Shown here piece after piece: positions 44,532 to 54,003 of a stretch of 64,000 bases of DNA. Origin of the DNA: Bacillota bacterium. GTDB taxonomy: Bacteria > Bacillota > SHA-98 > UBA4971. Position 1 is the first letter of the stretch, and each line of letters begins with the position of its first letter. The stretch spans positions 1 to 64,000 of the forward strand of contig JAAYXB010000094.1 in the NCBI GenBank assembly GCA_012516125.1. Direction: 5' to 3'. The position numbers and the translations under genes are program-made. The notes below the pieces were generated by a model. It was not told the DNA's origin. It worked only from the letters and a program-made list of their open reading frames with translations, and ran no database searches.

Positions 44532-46484
44532 ATGACAGAGGAGGTCCTGGGGAGAAGATACAGGATTCTGTCGAGGGTGGGCGAGGGTGGCATGGCCGAG
44601 GTTTACAGGGCCCGCGACTCTGTGCTCAACCGGATCGTTGCCATAAAGGTCCTCCGGCCCCAGTTTGCGTCCGACGAGGAGTTCGTGGAGAGGTTCCGCA
44701 GGGAGGCGCAGGCGGCGGCGAGCCTCTCCCACCCGAATATCGTCAGCATCTACGACGTGGGTCAGGACGGCGATCGCTACTACATCGTCATGGAGTACGT
44801 GAGCGGCCGAAGCTTGAAGGACCTCATCCGCGAGCAGGGGCCGCTTTCTCCCGACAAAGCGGCGTGGATAGCCTCCCAGATTCTGGCGGCACTGGACCAC
44901 GCCCATAAGAACAACATCGTCCACAGGGACATAAAGCCCCACAACATCCTCGTGACTCCCGAGGGCAGGGTCAAGGTGACCGACTTCGGCATAGCCCGCG
45001 CGACCAGCACTTCGGCGCTCACCGAGACGGGCACCATCATAGGGACCGTAAACTACTTCTCACCGGAGCAGGCCAGGGGCGAGGCCGCGGGCGTCGGGTC
45101 CGACATTTACTCCCTGGGCGTTGTGCTCTACGAGATGCTCACGGGCAGGGTGCCGTTCAGGGGCGACACCCCCATCGCCATCGCCCTTCAGCACTTGCAG
45201 AATACGGCGATCCCTCCTTCGGAGCTCAACCCCAAGGTGCCGCGGGATCTCGACCGGGTGGTCATGAAAGCCCTCGAAAAAGACCCCTCCCGCCGCTACC
45301 AACATGCCCGGGACATGATGCGTGCTCTGGAGAGATATGCGTCTATTCCGACCGGTATGGAGGTTGGTGCGGACGCCGGGGTCGGGGCCGCCGGCAAGGA
45401 GGGCAGGACGGCAGAGGCGCCCACCGAGGTTTTCCGGGTGCCTGCAGCGCCCCGCATTTCAGGTCCAAAAGGAGTGGATGACACCCTGGCAAGACCCGAG
45501 AAGGCTTCGCACGGTTTCGGAAGGGCTGTCGTGACGATCGTGGCTGTCGCCGTGGCTCTCTTGGCCCTCGCAGCCGTGGCCATCATCAAGCTGCCCGAAT
45601 GGCTGTATGTGGAGGAGGTCCGGGTCCCCGACTTCACAGGGAAGACGTTGGATGAGGCGAGGCTCATGGCGGACGAGGCCGGTCTTCGTCTGGACGAGCC
45701 TGACAGGCGTTACGATGACTCGGCGCCGCCCAACTCCGTAATCTCCCAGCGGCCTGCGCCATACGAGAAGGTCAAGCTCAACAGCAGGGTCACCCTGGTG
45801 GTGAGCATGGGCAAGGAGATGGTGGAGGTCCCGGATCTCAGAGGCATGGACCTCCGACAGGCTCTCCTGGAGCTGGAGCGCGCGGAGCTTAAGACGGGGG
45901 TGCAGTCCGAGGAGTATAGCTCCGAAATCGAGCGCGGGCGGGTGCTATCGCAGTCACCTGAAGCCGGGAGGCGCGTGGAGAAAGGTGTCCCCGTTGATAT
46001 CGTGCTTTCGGCAGGGCCTGAGCCGAACGTCGTGGTCGTGCCGGACCTTGTGGGCGCCACGATCTCCGAGGCCGAGTCTAAGCTGGCGCTGGCCGGCCTC
46101 GTAAAAGGCAACGTGACCGAGGAGTCACGCGAGGGTGAAAGCCCCGGGGTCGTCCTCGGGCAGGTCCCGCCGCCCGGGCAGGAGGTGCAACGCGGCACAC
46201 CCGTGGACCTGGTGGTGTCCGCCGGAGCGGGCGACTCATCCTCGATTCTCGATGCCATAACTCCCATTTCGACGCTGGTTACGATCATCGTGCCTCCGGG
46301 TGCGGACCAGCAGGAGGTCAGGATCAAGATCAACGATTACTATGGCGAAAGGGACTACTACGTGGGGATGCACTCGCCCGGCGAGCGCATCGAGAAACAG
46401 GTGAACGCGTGGGGCAGGAAGGTCAGGATCAGAGTGTACATTGCCGGGATCCTATATAAGGACGAATGGGTGCCTAAGGGGTAA
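44532..46484 (+). CDS. pknB: PASTA-domain Ser/Thr protein kinase (PknB/PrkC)
   Basis: 650 aa. The kinase domain is residues 10-270, with glycine loop VGEGGMAEV, catalytic HRDIKPHN and DFGIA. One membrane helix lies at about 333-355 (VVTIVAVAVALLALAAVAII). Three extracellular PASTA repeats begin VRVPDFTGKTLDEA, VEVPDLRGMDLRQA and VVVPDLVGATISEA. A C-terminal beta-rich tail of about 90 residues follows, as in clostridial homologues. It senses muropeptides or lipid II and controls growth, division and spore germination. Confidence 0.96.
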   Translation: MTEEVLGRRYRILSRVGEGGMAEVYRARDSVLNRIVAIKVLRPQFASDEEFVERFRREAQAAASLSHPNIVSIYDVGQDGDRYYIVMEYVSGRSLKDLIREQGPLSPDKAAWIASQILAALDHAHKNNIVHRDIKPHNILVTPEGRVKVTDFGIARATSTSALTETGTIIGTVNYFSPEQARGEAAGVGSDIYSLGVVLYEMLTGRVPFRGDTPIAIALQHLQNTAIPPSELNPKVPRDLDRVVMKALEKDPSRRYQHARDMMRALERYASIPTGMEVGADAGVGAAGKEGRTAEAPTEVFRVPAAPRISGPKGVDDTLARPEKASHGFGRAVVTIVAVAVALLALAAVAIIKLPEWLYVEEVRVPDFTGKTLDEARLMADEAGLRLDEPDRRYDDSAPPNSVISQRPAPYEKVKLNSRVTLVVSMGKEMVEVPDLRGMDLRQALLELERAELKTGVQSEEYSSEIERGRVLSQSPEAGRRVEKGVPVDIVLSAGPEPNVVVVPDLVGATISEAESKLALAGLVKGNVTEESREGESPGVVLGQVPPPGQEVQRGTPVDLVVSAGAGDSSSILDAITPISTLVTIIVPPGADQQEVRIKINDYYGERDYYVGMHSPGERIEKQVNAWGRKVRIRVYIAGILYKDEWVPKG

Positions 46485-46498
46485 CGGGAGGGCAGCAA

Positions 46499-47389
46499 GT
46501 GCCGGAAGGGCGGGTTACCAAGGCTTACGCCGGGCATTATTATGTGGATTCGCAAGGGACGACGCTCGACTGCGTGGCCCGGGGCAGGCTTCGAAAAGAA
46601 GGCAAGGAAGTTCTGGTGGGGGACATGGTCTCCTTCAGCGTGACCGGGCCCGGAAGCGGCGTGATCGAGGACGTGCTCCCGAGGAAATCGCGCCTCGTAA
46701 GGCCTCCAGTGGCGAACGTGGACCAGGCGGTGATCGTGCTGGCCTGCGCAGATCCCGAGCCGGACCTCGAGCTTCTCGACCGCATGCTCGTGGCGGTAGC
46801 GTCCGCGGGGCTTGAGGCCGTGATATGCTTCAACAAGATGGACCTCGTGAGCGACTACTCCTCGAGGAAGCTTGCGAGGCCCTACAGGCGCGCAGGCTAC
46901 GTCGTGGTCCGAACGAGCGCGAGGGCAGGCTGGGGCCTTTCGCTGCTCCGGAGGGCGCTCATTGGGAAGATCTCCGTTTTCTCCGGGCCGTCCGGCGTCG
47001 GCAAGTCTGCGCTTCTCAACGCTCTCGAGCCAGGCCTGCGTCTGCGATGCGGCGAGATAAGCGCGAGGACCGGGCGCGGCAGGCACACGACGCGCTACTC
47101 AGTGCTCCTCGAGGTGCGACCGGGCGGGTATGTCGCAGACACGCCCGGCTTCTCCAGGCTTGACCTGGACCTTACCGGCCTGCGGCGCGAAGACCTTGAT
47201 GGTTTCTTTCCCGAGTTCGTCGCAAGGCGTGACGGCTGCAGGTTTACTGGATGCCTGCACCACAAAGAGCCAGGGTGCGCCGTGAAGGCCGCGGTGGAAG
47301 CGGGCGAAGTATCATCTTCGCGCTACGAGCATTATGTGAAGTTCCTTGAGGAGATCATCGAAGCGGAAAGGAAAGGGAAGCTGTGGTAA
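46499..47389 (+). CDS. rsgA: Ribosome small subunit GTPase RsgA
   Basis: 296 aa. An N-terminal OB-fold precedes a circularly permuted GTPase: NKMD (G4) comes before GPSGVGKSALLNAL (G1) and DTPGFSRL (G3). The C-terminal zinc knuckle is CRFTGCLHHKEPGC. It assists late 30S maturation. GTG 46499 follows GGGAGGGCAGC. The stop overlaps the rpe start. Confidence 0.96.
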   Translation: MPEGRVTKAYAGHYYVDSQGTTLDCVARGRLRKEGKEVLVGDMVSFSVTGPGSGVIEDVLPRKSRLVRPPVANVDQAVIVLACADPEPDLELLDRMLVAVASAGLEAVICFNKMDLVSDYSSRKLARPYRRAGYVVVRTSARAGWGLSLLRRALIGKISVFSGPSGVGKSALLNALEPGLRLRCGEISARTGRGRHTTRYSVLLEVRPGGYVADTPGFSRLDLDLTGLRREDLDGFFPEFVARRDGCRFTGCLHHKEPGCAVKAAVEAGEVSSSRYEHYVKFLEEIIEAERKGKLW

Positions 47390-48051
47390 GGATAGCGCCA
47401 TCCATACTTTCTGCGGACTTTGCGCGCCTTGCTGACGAGGTGGCCCGCGTGGAGCCGTGCGCTGACCTCTTGCACGTGGACGTGATGGACGGACACTTCG
47501 TGCCGAATATCACCGTGGGCCCACCGGTGGTGGCCTCGTTGCGAGCGGCGACGGGTCTTCCCCTCGATGTCCACCTCATGATCGCCAATCCCGATGCCTA
47601 CATCGGCCGTTTTGCTGAGGCAGGAGCCTCGATAATCACGGTCCACGCCGAGGCGACGCCCCACGTGCACAGGACACTCCAGGCCGTGAAGGCCGCGGGC
47701 GTGAGGGCAGGCGTTGCCATTTGTCCTGCCACCCCGGCACATTTCCTCGAGCACATCCTTGATCTCGTGGACCTCATTCTTGTAATGACCGTGAACCCAG
47801 GGTTCGGCGGGCAGGAGTTCATCAGCGGGATGATCCCCAAGATTAGGCAGGTCAGGACGATGACCGAGGACGCCGACAGCCGCATCGACATCGAGGTGGA
47901 CGGCGGCATATCCGATGCGACGGCGCCCCTCGTGGTGAGGGCCGGTGCGAACGTCCTCGTCGCGGGGAACTTCGTGTTCGGCGGGGGGGACCCGTGCGCG
48001 AACATCGAACGGCTGAGGAGGAGCGCATCCTCGGCGTTGCCCTCCTGCTGA
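47383..48051 (+). CDS. rpe: Ribulose-phosphate 3-epimerase
   Basis: 222 aa TIM barrel. Conserved APSILSADFARLADEV, LHVDVMDGHFVPN, and MTVNPGFGGQEFI with the catalytic aspartates and phosphate site (DGGI near residue 175). It interconverts ribulose 5-phosphate and xylulose 5-phosphate. GTG 47383 overlaps the rsgA stop. The rsgA-rpe pair is conserved in many Firmicutes. Confidence 0.96.
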   Translation: MVRIAPSILSADFARLADEVARVEPCADLLHVDVMDGHFVPNITVGPPVVASLRAATGLPLDVHLMIANPDAYIGRFAEAGASIITVHAEATPHVHRTLQAVKAAGVRAGVAICPATPAHFLEHILDLVDLILVMTVNPGFGGQEFISGMIPKIRQVRTMTEDADSRIDIEVDGGISDATAPLVVRAGANVLVAGNFVFGGGDPCANIERLRRSASSALPSC

Positions 48052-48161
48052 CGAGGCGCGTGCCCCTGTTGCCGGGCGTGGAGGAGGCGGCCCGGGCAGG
48101 CCAGGCCGAGCGGATTGCCATGTTTGCCTGATGTTTGCCCTCGCGCAAGGCGGGGGCCTTG

Positions 48162-48170
48162 TGTTATAAT
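48162..48170 (+). promoter_or_regulatory. Extended -10 promoter
   Basis: TGTTATAAT at 48162-48170 is a perfect TGnTATAAT extended -10 element, in the 147-nt spacer after rpe. No good -35 is visible, as is usual for extended -10 promoters. It would drive the hypothetical gene at 48199. Confidence 0.6.
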
Positions 48171-48198
48171 TGCTGCTAGCCCGTGGGAGGGAGAGCAG

Positions 48199-48774
48199 GT
48201 GAAGCTGTTCGGGCTCGATGTTACGAAAATCATACTTGCGTTCCTTGTGACATTTGGCATCCTCACTGGAGGACGGATCGCCGCCTATCACGTACAGGTG
48301 GAAAGGCCCCTTGAATCGTTTCTCCGGGAGCACCCGGATGTCGTGGACTGGCGGCTCGTGCGGGGTGGATCCGCGGGTCTCGAGGTCCGTGTGAGGCTCC
48401 GCGAGGTCGGCGACATTCAGGCCACTTACATGGACCTTTGCGACGGCCTTGCGCGGGCGGCCGGGAGGATGCCGGTTCTCGTTATCCAAGACGGCCGGAC
48501 CCGCGAGCTTTCCGCCACATATAGGCGAATGCGCTTCGCCGTGGAAGAGGCGATAGCGCGAGGGACCTTCCAGGAGATGGCGAAGGCCATAGACTCCGAG
48601 GCTAAGGAGGCGGGCCTCGACAGATGGGGCGTGTACGTCGATTCCGGAAACGTGTACCTGCAGTTGCATAAGGGCGGGCACTACCTCTACGAAGTGATCC
48701 CGAGGCACGAGCCCTCGACATCCCCCGACGATGCGGCGGGGCTGGGTTCCCGTGTGAGAGCCACCCTGTGGTAG
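48199..48774 (+). CDS. Hypothetical membrane-anchored protein
   Basis: 191 aa from GTG 48199, after GGGAGGGAGAGC; an in-frame extension to 48115 would precede the promoter. An N-terminal hydrophobic segment (about residues 8-26, IILAFLVTFGILTGGRIAAY) leads to a soluble alpha/beta domain (VQVERPLESFLREHPDVVDW to VYVDSGNVYLQLHKGGHYLYEVIP). I do not recognise the family. It has its own promoter and lies ahead of an FtsH-like protease gene. Confidence 0.75.
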   Translation: MKLFGLDVTKIILAFLVTFGILTGGRIAAYHVQVERPLESFLREHPDVVDWRLVRGGSAGLEVRVRLREVGDIQATYMDLCDGLARAAGRMPVLVIQDGRTRELSATYRRMRFAVEEAIARGTFQEMAKAIDSEAKEAGLDRWGVYVDSGNVYLQLHKGGHYLYEVIPRHEPSTSPDDAAGLGSRVRATLW

Positions 48775-49088
48775 ACGCGCCTGTACTCTCGGTCCAGGGT
48801 TTTCGGCGTATACTCACGGCTTCACGCCGGGTGGGAGCGTGCACCAACCAGGCGGTGAAGAAAGCCCAAGAACATATCCGAGATGACTACACGGTCGTGG
48901 TGGGCATGGACACGGAGGCTTACCGCCTGATGCTACTCAATCAAGACTGCCAGCCCCTGGAAGAGTGGCAGTGTTCCGTGGGGCTGTGCTTGCGTTGCGA
49001 AAGGGTGATGGGGTTTCACGATGTTGAAGGAAGTCGGCGTGGGGGCGTCGTTCGCTGTGGCTACGTTCCTTGCCGTATCCGGCTATGA
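48768..49088 (+). CDS. Doubtful small ORF
   Basis: 106 codons overlapping the previous stop by 7 nt and the protease gene by 68 nt. It contains six cysteines (CSVGLCLRCERV and others) but has no clear ribosome site, and its end runs through the coding start of the FtsH-like gene in another frame. It may be chance. The 246-nt spacer 48775-49020 otherwise shows nothing. Confidence 0.2.
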   Translation: MVDAPVLSVQGFRRILTASRRVGACTNQAVKKAQEHIRDDYTVVVGMDTEAYRLMLLNQDCQPLEEWQCSVGLCLRCERVMGFHDVEGSRRGGVVRCGYVPCRIRL

Positions 49089-50544
49089 CATAACGCCCGT
49101 ACTGCTGCTTTTCGGCATCGCGATCGCTCTATGGTATCTGCAAGCCGGCCCGGGTGTGGGGGTCGGGAAGCGTTTCCATGTGCTGGGCGGGAACCGGCAG
49201 GGGCCGGGGGTTCCGGGGGTCTCTTTCAGCGATATCGGAGGACAGGAAGTCGCAAAGCGAGAGCTCCTGGAGGCGCTGGAGTTTGTGGTCAACGCCGACA
49301 AGGTGAAGGCCTTGGGCATTCGCCCCTTGCGGGGGATCCTGCTTACGGGCCCCCCCGGCACAGGCAAGACGCTGCTCGCGAAGGCTGCTGCCAGCTACGC
49401 CGGTAGCGTGTTCCTGGCCGCGAGCGGGTCTGAGTTCGTCGAGATGTACGCCGGTGTGGGCGCCCAGCGAGTGCGCCAGCTTTTCAATATGGCGAGGACG
49501 CGCGCCGCCCGTGAGAGGCGTGGCAGCGCGATGATATTCATAGACGAGATCGAGGTGCTCGGCGGCAAGCGCGGCAAGCACACGAGCCATCTTGAGTACG
49601 ACCAGACGCTCAACCAGTTGCTCGTGGAGATGGACGGAATCAACCCGTACGACGATATCAGGCTCCTGGTGATAGGCGCCACGAATCGGGCGGATCTCCT
49701 CGATCCCGCGCTCCTGCGGCCTGGGAGGTTCGACCGGGTGGTGCAGGTCAACCTGCCCGACCGGGAGGGGCGGCTGCATATCCTTCGCATCCACACGAAG
49801 GGCAAGCCGCTCGCGGAGGACGTCGATCTGGAGGAGATCGCCAGGGGTACGTTCGGGTTCTCCGGGGCCCACCTCGAGAACCTTGTCAACGAGGCAGCCA
49901 TCCTGGCAATGCGTCAGGGCAAGAGCGCCATAGGAGCGAAGGAGTTCAGAGACGCCATAGACAAGGTCATCATGGGTGAGAAGCTTGACCGCCGCCCGAG
50001 CCGGGCGGACCTCGAGAGGATCGCGTTCCATGAGGTCGGTCACGCGCTCGCAAGCGAGGTGCTCCGTCCCGGGTCGGTCTCGACGATCACCGTGACGTCG
50101 CGAGGGAAGGCGCTGGGATACACCAGGCAAACCCAGGAGGAAGACCTGTGCCTCTACACCCGCGACTGGCTCGAGGACCAGCTTGCCGTGCTCCTGGGTG
50201 GCGCGGTAGCCGAAGAGATCCGCTTCGGAACGCGGTCCACCGGTGCCGCAAACGATTTCGAGCAGGCGCTGGAAATCGCAAGGCGCCTCGTGGGCTCGGG
50301 GATGTCGCAGCTCGGTGTCGTGAACGTGGACGAGCTTCCGAGGCAGCTCTATCACGAGACTATGAGTTCGATCATGAAGGGTCAGGAGCGGAGGGTCCGG
50401 CAGATCCTTGAATCCAGGAAAGATACTCTCGTGGAGGCCAGCGCGGCGCTGCTCGAGAACGAGAAGATCGATGGCGACGAGTTCAGAGAGATGCTGAGAG
50501 CGGCTGGAAGGCGGGCTTCGCCCGGGGGGCAGGCTTTGACCTAA
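49021..50544 (+). CDS. Short FtsH-like AAA+ zinc metalloprotease
   Basis: 507 aa, compared with about 600-650 for standard FtsH. Two closely spaced N-terminal hydrophobic segments (about residues 8-22 and 25-40) replace the usual periplasmic domain. The AAA+ module has GPPGTGKT (110-117), Walker B FIDEIE (174-178) and the arginine-finger region LRPGRFDR. The M41 peptidase site HEVGH is at 337-341, with the third ligand in GAANDFEQA. All catalytic residues are intact, so it should be an active membrane protease, probably a paralogue rather than the main FtsH. It is followed by cinA after 25 nt. Confidence 0.88.
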   Translation: MLKEVGVGASFAVATFLAVSGYDITPVLLLFGIAIALWYLQAGPGVGVGKRFHVLGGNRQGPGVPGVSFSDIGGQEVAKRELLEALEFVVNADKVKALGIRPLRGILLTGPPGTGKTLLAKAAASYAGSVFLAASGSEFVEMYAGVGAQRVRQLFNMARTRAARERRGSAMIFIDEIEVLGGKRGKHTSHLEYDQTLNQLLVEMDGINPYDDIRLLVIGATNRADLLDPALLRPGRFDRVVQVNLPDREGRLHILRIHTKGKPLAEDVDLEEIARGTFGFSGAHLENLVNEAAILAMRQGKSAIGAKEFRDAIDKVIMGEKLDRRPSRADLERIAFHEVGHALASEVLRPGSVSTITVTSRGKALGYTRQTQEEDLCLYTRDWLEDQLAVLLGGAVAEEIRFGTRSTGAANDFEQALEIARRLVGSGMSQLGVVNVDELPRQLYHETMSSIMKGQERRVRQILESRKDTLVEASAALLENEKIDGDEFREMLRAAGRRASPGGQALT

Positions 50545-50569
50545 GTTGCTGTGTCGCGAGGTGACCGTC

Positions 50570-51820
50570 GTGAGGGCTGAGGTGATCTCCATCGGAACCG
50601 AATTGCTCCTGGGGCAGATCGTGGACACGAACGCTGCCTACATCTGTCGCAGGCTGGCCGAGATCGGCGTCGACGTCTTTCACAGGGTTACGGTAGGGGA
50701 CAACCTGGATAGAGCCGTCGCCGCAATTGCGGACGCTCTCAGCAGAGCGGACGTCGTGATCACCACGGGCGGCCTCGGGCCTACTGAGGACGATCCCACC
50801 AGGGAAGCCGTTGCGAGAGCCATGGGGCTGCCGCTGGTGGTGTCCGAGGAGGCCCGGCGCCACGCGGAGTCTCTGCTCGCGAGGACCGGGCACGAGGCTG
50901 CGCGCGAGAGCGCGCTGCGCCAGGCGAGGATACCCGATGGTGCCGCGATCATCGACAACGATCGGGGCACGGCATGCGGGTTCATAGCGGAGAAGGGCGG
51001 GAAAACCGTTATCTCGATGCCGGGCGTTCCTGGAGAAATGCGGGGGATGATGGAGTCTACCGTCCTTCCTTATCTGCGCAGGAGGATGGGGAACGCCGCC
51101 GGCGTCATCCTGTGGAAAGTTCTCAAGATCTGCGGTCGGGGCGAGGCGTCGGTCGAAGACGAGGTGCGTGACCTTCTCCACGGCAGGACCAATCCCACTG
51201 TGGCACCCCTCGTGTCGCTGGGGGAAGTGATGCTCCGGATAACAGCGAAGGCGGGGTCCCCGGAAGAGGCAGAGGCCATGATCGCCCCTGTCGAGACGGA
51301 GATCCGCGAGAGGCTTGACGACGATGTTTACGGAACCGATGACGACGAACTCCAGGATGCCGTGGTGCGGCTGCTTGCGGAGAGGGGGCTTACCTGCGCG
51401 GTTGCGGAGTCGGTTACCGGAGGCCTCATCGCCCACAAGCTCACGCAAGTGCCCGGTTGCTCCGCTGTGCTGGGGCTCGCGGTAACGAGCTACAGCGATG
51501 AGGCCAAGCGCGAGGTCCTCGGGGTCCCGGCGGAGGTCCTGGAAAGGCACGGCGCGGTGAGCCGCGAGGTGGCGATCGCCATGGCGAAAGGGGTTCTTGC
51601 CCGGGGGCGCGCTGATGTGGCCATCTCGACCACGGGGATCGCCGGGCCATCGGGAGGAAGCGCGAAAAAACCAGTGGGGCTCATTTTCGTGGGCCTTGCA
51701 TGGCGGCGCGGGGTCGCGTGCGCCAGGCTGGGCCTGTTCGGTACGCGGACCGAGATCAAGGAGAGGGCCGCCAGAAGAGCGCTGGACCTTCTGCGCAGGC
51801 ATGTCCTGCGAAGATGGTAG
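50570..51820 (+). CDS. cinA: CinA-family protein (COG1058 domain and NMN deamidase domain)
   Basis: 416 aa from GTG 50570 (MRAEVISIGTELLLG), behind GAGGTGA. The N-terminal MoaB-like COG1058 domain has TGGLGPTEDDPTREAVA. The C-terminal CinA domain, with NMN amidohydrolase activity, has AESVTGGLIAHKLTQVPG and STTGIAGPSGG. Its position shortly before recA is conserved in Firmicutes. It recycles NMN or ADP-ribose metabolites. Confidence 0.94.
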   Translation: MRAEVISIGTELLLGQIVDTNAAYICRRLAEIGVDVFHRVTVGDNLDRAVAAIADALSRADVVITTGGLGPTEDDPTREAVARAMGLPLVVSEEARRHAESLLARTGHEAARESALRQARIPDGAAIIDNDRGTACGFIAEKGGKTVISMPGVPGEMRGMMESTVLPYLRRRMGNAAGVILWKVLKICGRGEASVEDEVRDLLHGRTNPTVAPLVSLGEVMLRITAKAGSPEEAEAMIAPVETEIRERLDDDVYGTDDDELQDAVVRLLAERGLTCAVAESVTGGLIAHKLTQVPGCSAVLGLAVTSYSDEAKREVLGVPAEVLERHGAVSREVAIAMAKGVLARGRADVAISTTGIAGPSGGSAKKPVGLIFVGLAWRRGVACARLGLFGTRTEIKERAARRALDLLRRHVLRRW

Positions 51821-51897
51821 GCATAACGGGCCGCCCACCGGCCGTGCGTGGTGTATCCTGCGCGACGCACCGAGGTGATAGCCCTGCCGGCCTCGCC

Positions 51898-53391
51898 ATG
51901 GGGGCCCGCAGCCGCAGCGCCGCGAGTGCGCCTGGATGGTGGGTCCTCGTGACGCTCGCCTGCGTCTATGCAGCCATCAACCTCTTTGGATCCATATCCT
52001 ATCATGTGGCCGGTCTCGATATGCGCATATCGGCGCGGGTGGGGATACCGGGCTACAGCGGGCTCGCCATTCCCCCCATCGGCCGGGTCGAGGCGAGGAC
52101 ACACTTCACGCCCCTTCAGCTTGAGGCTACCCTTGAGAACATCGACCCGGGAGTGCTCCAGGACGCAATCTCGCGGGGCGAAGCCCCCTCCAGTATCAGC
52201 CGGCAGTTTAAGAGGGACTCGGGGCGGCTTGTGGCGGCTTTTGCGCTGCGTATAGCCCTGCTCGCCATCGGAGGAGGAGCCTTTGGGGCCGCAGCCGCGT
52301 CAGGCTGGAGGCTGAGGCGGGTGCTCGCAGGCGCCATGGTGGGCCTTGCGGCAAGCTCGGCCCTCCTCGCGCTTACGTATGTCACGTTCGACGAACGCAG
52401 GCTCGCGGACCCCCGCTATGAGGGAGTGATCGAAGCAGCCCCATGGATGCTGGGTCTATTGGACGGCAGCCTCCTCAAAGCAGGCGAGGTCGCAGGAAGC
52501 ATGCAGACCATCGCCGCCAACATCCGCACGTTCTTCGACAGGGCCGAAGCGTTCCGCCAGCTCGAAAGCGGGAGGCCGTTTGTGAGGGTGCTCCATGTGT
52601 CGGACATCCACAATAATCCTCAGGCCTTCGACTTCCTGGCCCAGGTGGTCAAGAGCTTCATGCCGGACTTCATCATTGATACGGGGGACATCACCGACTT
52701 CGGCACCGCCCCGGAGGCGAGGATGGCGGCACGCAGGGTGCGCGCGCTCGGTGTTCCTTATCTCTTCGTCCCGGGCAACCACGACTCGCCCGAGGTGGCA
52801 AGGGTGATGTCGTCGGAGGGGGGTGCGACCCTCCTGGCCGACGGCGTCGTTGATTTCCGGGGCATTCGCATCGCTGCCGTGGGGGACCCCGGGGCGCTTC
52901 GGGCCGACATGGCCCCGGCGAGCCCGGAGGAGCTGGCCCGAGCGAGAGCTCGGGTAGCGGTCCTCCTTGCGTCCCCGGGCGACCGCGGAGGCAGGGTGCC
53001 CGACGTCCTGGCGGTGCATGATCTGCGGGCCGCCGAAGGTGCCCTGGGCAAAGTGGCCGTGGTGCTTAGCGGCCACGACCACCGCCTCTCTGTCGCCGTG
53101 CGCGAAGGGACGGTAATCGTGGATGCCGGGACAGCGGGAGGCGCGGGCATGCGGGGGCTTCAGGTGGAGGGAGGAGTCCCCATGAGCGTGGCCCTTCTTC
53201 ACTTCGCCGTGGACGGCTCCGGCGGACGGGATGGCCGCGGCTCCGTCGAGCTTGTGGCTGTTGACACCATTCGCATCTTCGGCGAAAGACAGGGCTTCGA
53301 CCTCGAGCGGAGGGTGGTGGGACCGCCTTACACAGGCCGCGCCCAGACGAAGGAAATTCCTTCAGGACAGCATGGCAAAAGCAGGAAATAG
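51898..53391 (+). CDS. Membrane-anchored metallophosphoesterase
   Basis: About 497 aa from ATG 51898; the start is uncertain because GAGGTGAT lies 18 nt away and GTG 51844 is also possible. Hydrophobic segments at about 15-32, 107-130 and 140-160 form an N-terminal membrane module. The C-terminal calcineurin-like domain (about 230-420) has VSDIHNN, TGDITDFG, PGNHDS and SGHDHRL, the complete dinuclear metal site. The substrate is unknown. It sits between cinA and thpR. Confidence 0.85.
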   Translation: MGARSRSAASAPGWWVLVTLACVYAAINLFGSISYHVAGLDMRISARVGIPGYSGLAIPPIGRVEARTHFTPLQLEATLENIDPGVLQDAISRGEAPSSISRQFKRDSGRLVAAFALRIALLAIGGGAFGAAAASGWRLRRVLAGAMVGLAASSALLALTYVTFDERRLADPRYEGVIEAAPWMLGLLDGSLLKAGEVAGSMQTIAANIRTFFDRAEAFRQLESGRPFVRVLHVSDIHNNPQAFDFLAQVVKSFMPDFIIDTGDITDFGTAPEARMAARRVRALGVPYLFVPGNHDSPEVARVMSSEGGATLLADGVVDFRGIRIAAVGDPGALRADMAPASPEELARARARVAVLLASPGDRGGRVPDVLAVHDLRAAEGALGKVAVVLSGHDHRLSVAVREGTVIVDAGTAGGAGMRGLQVEGGVPMSVALLHFAVDGSGGRDGRGSVELVAVDTIRIFGERQGFDLERRVVGPPYTGRAQTKEIPSGQHGKSRK

Positions 53392-53439
53392 CCCTACGGT
53401 GTAGAAGTAATTATCAACCGGTCTTTGGGAGGTTTCGAT

Positions 53440-54003
53440 TTGAGGTCCGTTCGATGTTTCATCGCCGTTTTTCTGGACCCGGCCCTTCGCCCGCAGGTGG
53501 TAGCCCTTCAGAGGCACCTTGCCCAGAGCGGAGCGGATGTCAAGTGGGTCGAGCCCGAGAACCTTCACTTCACTCTCAAGTTCCTTGGTGACGTCGAGGA
53601 ATCGAGGCTGGAGGCCTTGACCAGGAGGCTCCAGGCTTGCGTGGGAGGTGTGGACGCGTTCGAGCTGGGTCTGGGGGCTGCCGGAGCCTTCCCGCGGATC
53701 CAGGACCCGCGGGTGATATGGATCGGGGTGAGCGTCGGTAGACAGCCCTTCTTGACGCTCGCCTCCGTAGTGGAGGAGACGATGAAGGCAGAGGGCTTCA
53801 GGGGTGAAGGCAAAGGCATCTCGCCCCACCTCACTATAGGCCGGGTGAGGTCGGGCCGCAACCTGCACGCGCTCGCGGACCGGCTTTCGTCCAGTGCGCC
53901 CCTGGAGGGCACGATGAGGGTTGACACGGTCCAGCTGGTAGCGAGCGAGCTTGCGAGCCGCGGGCCGATGTACAGCCCGGTTGCGATCGTTTCGCTTTCC
54001 TAA
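53440..54003 (+). CDS. thpR: RNA 2',3'-cyclic phosphodiesterase ThpR
   Basis: 187 aa from TTG 53440, preceded by GGGAGGTTTC. The 2H phosphoesterase motifs are HFTLKFLG (about residue 43) and HLTIGRVR (about 132). It hydrolyses 2',3'-cyclic phosphate ends; it was formerly called LigT. Location between cinA and recA is typical. The TAA stop (54001-54003) lies inside the left terminus of an intergenic repeat. Confidence 0.92.
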   Translation: MRSVRCFIAVFLDPALRPQVVALQRHLAQSGADVKWVEPENLHFTLKFLGDVEESRLEALTRRLQACVGGVDAFELGLGAAGAFPRIQDPRVIWIGVSVGRQPFLTLASVVEETMKAEGFRGEGKGISPHLTIGRVRSGRNLHALADRLSSSAPLEGTMRVDTVQLVASELASRGPMYSPVAIVSLS

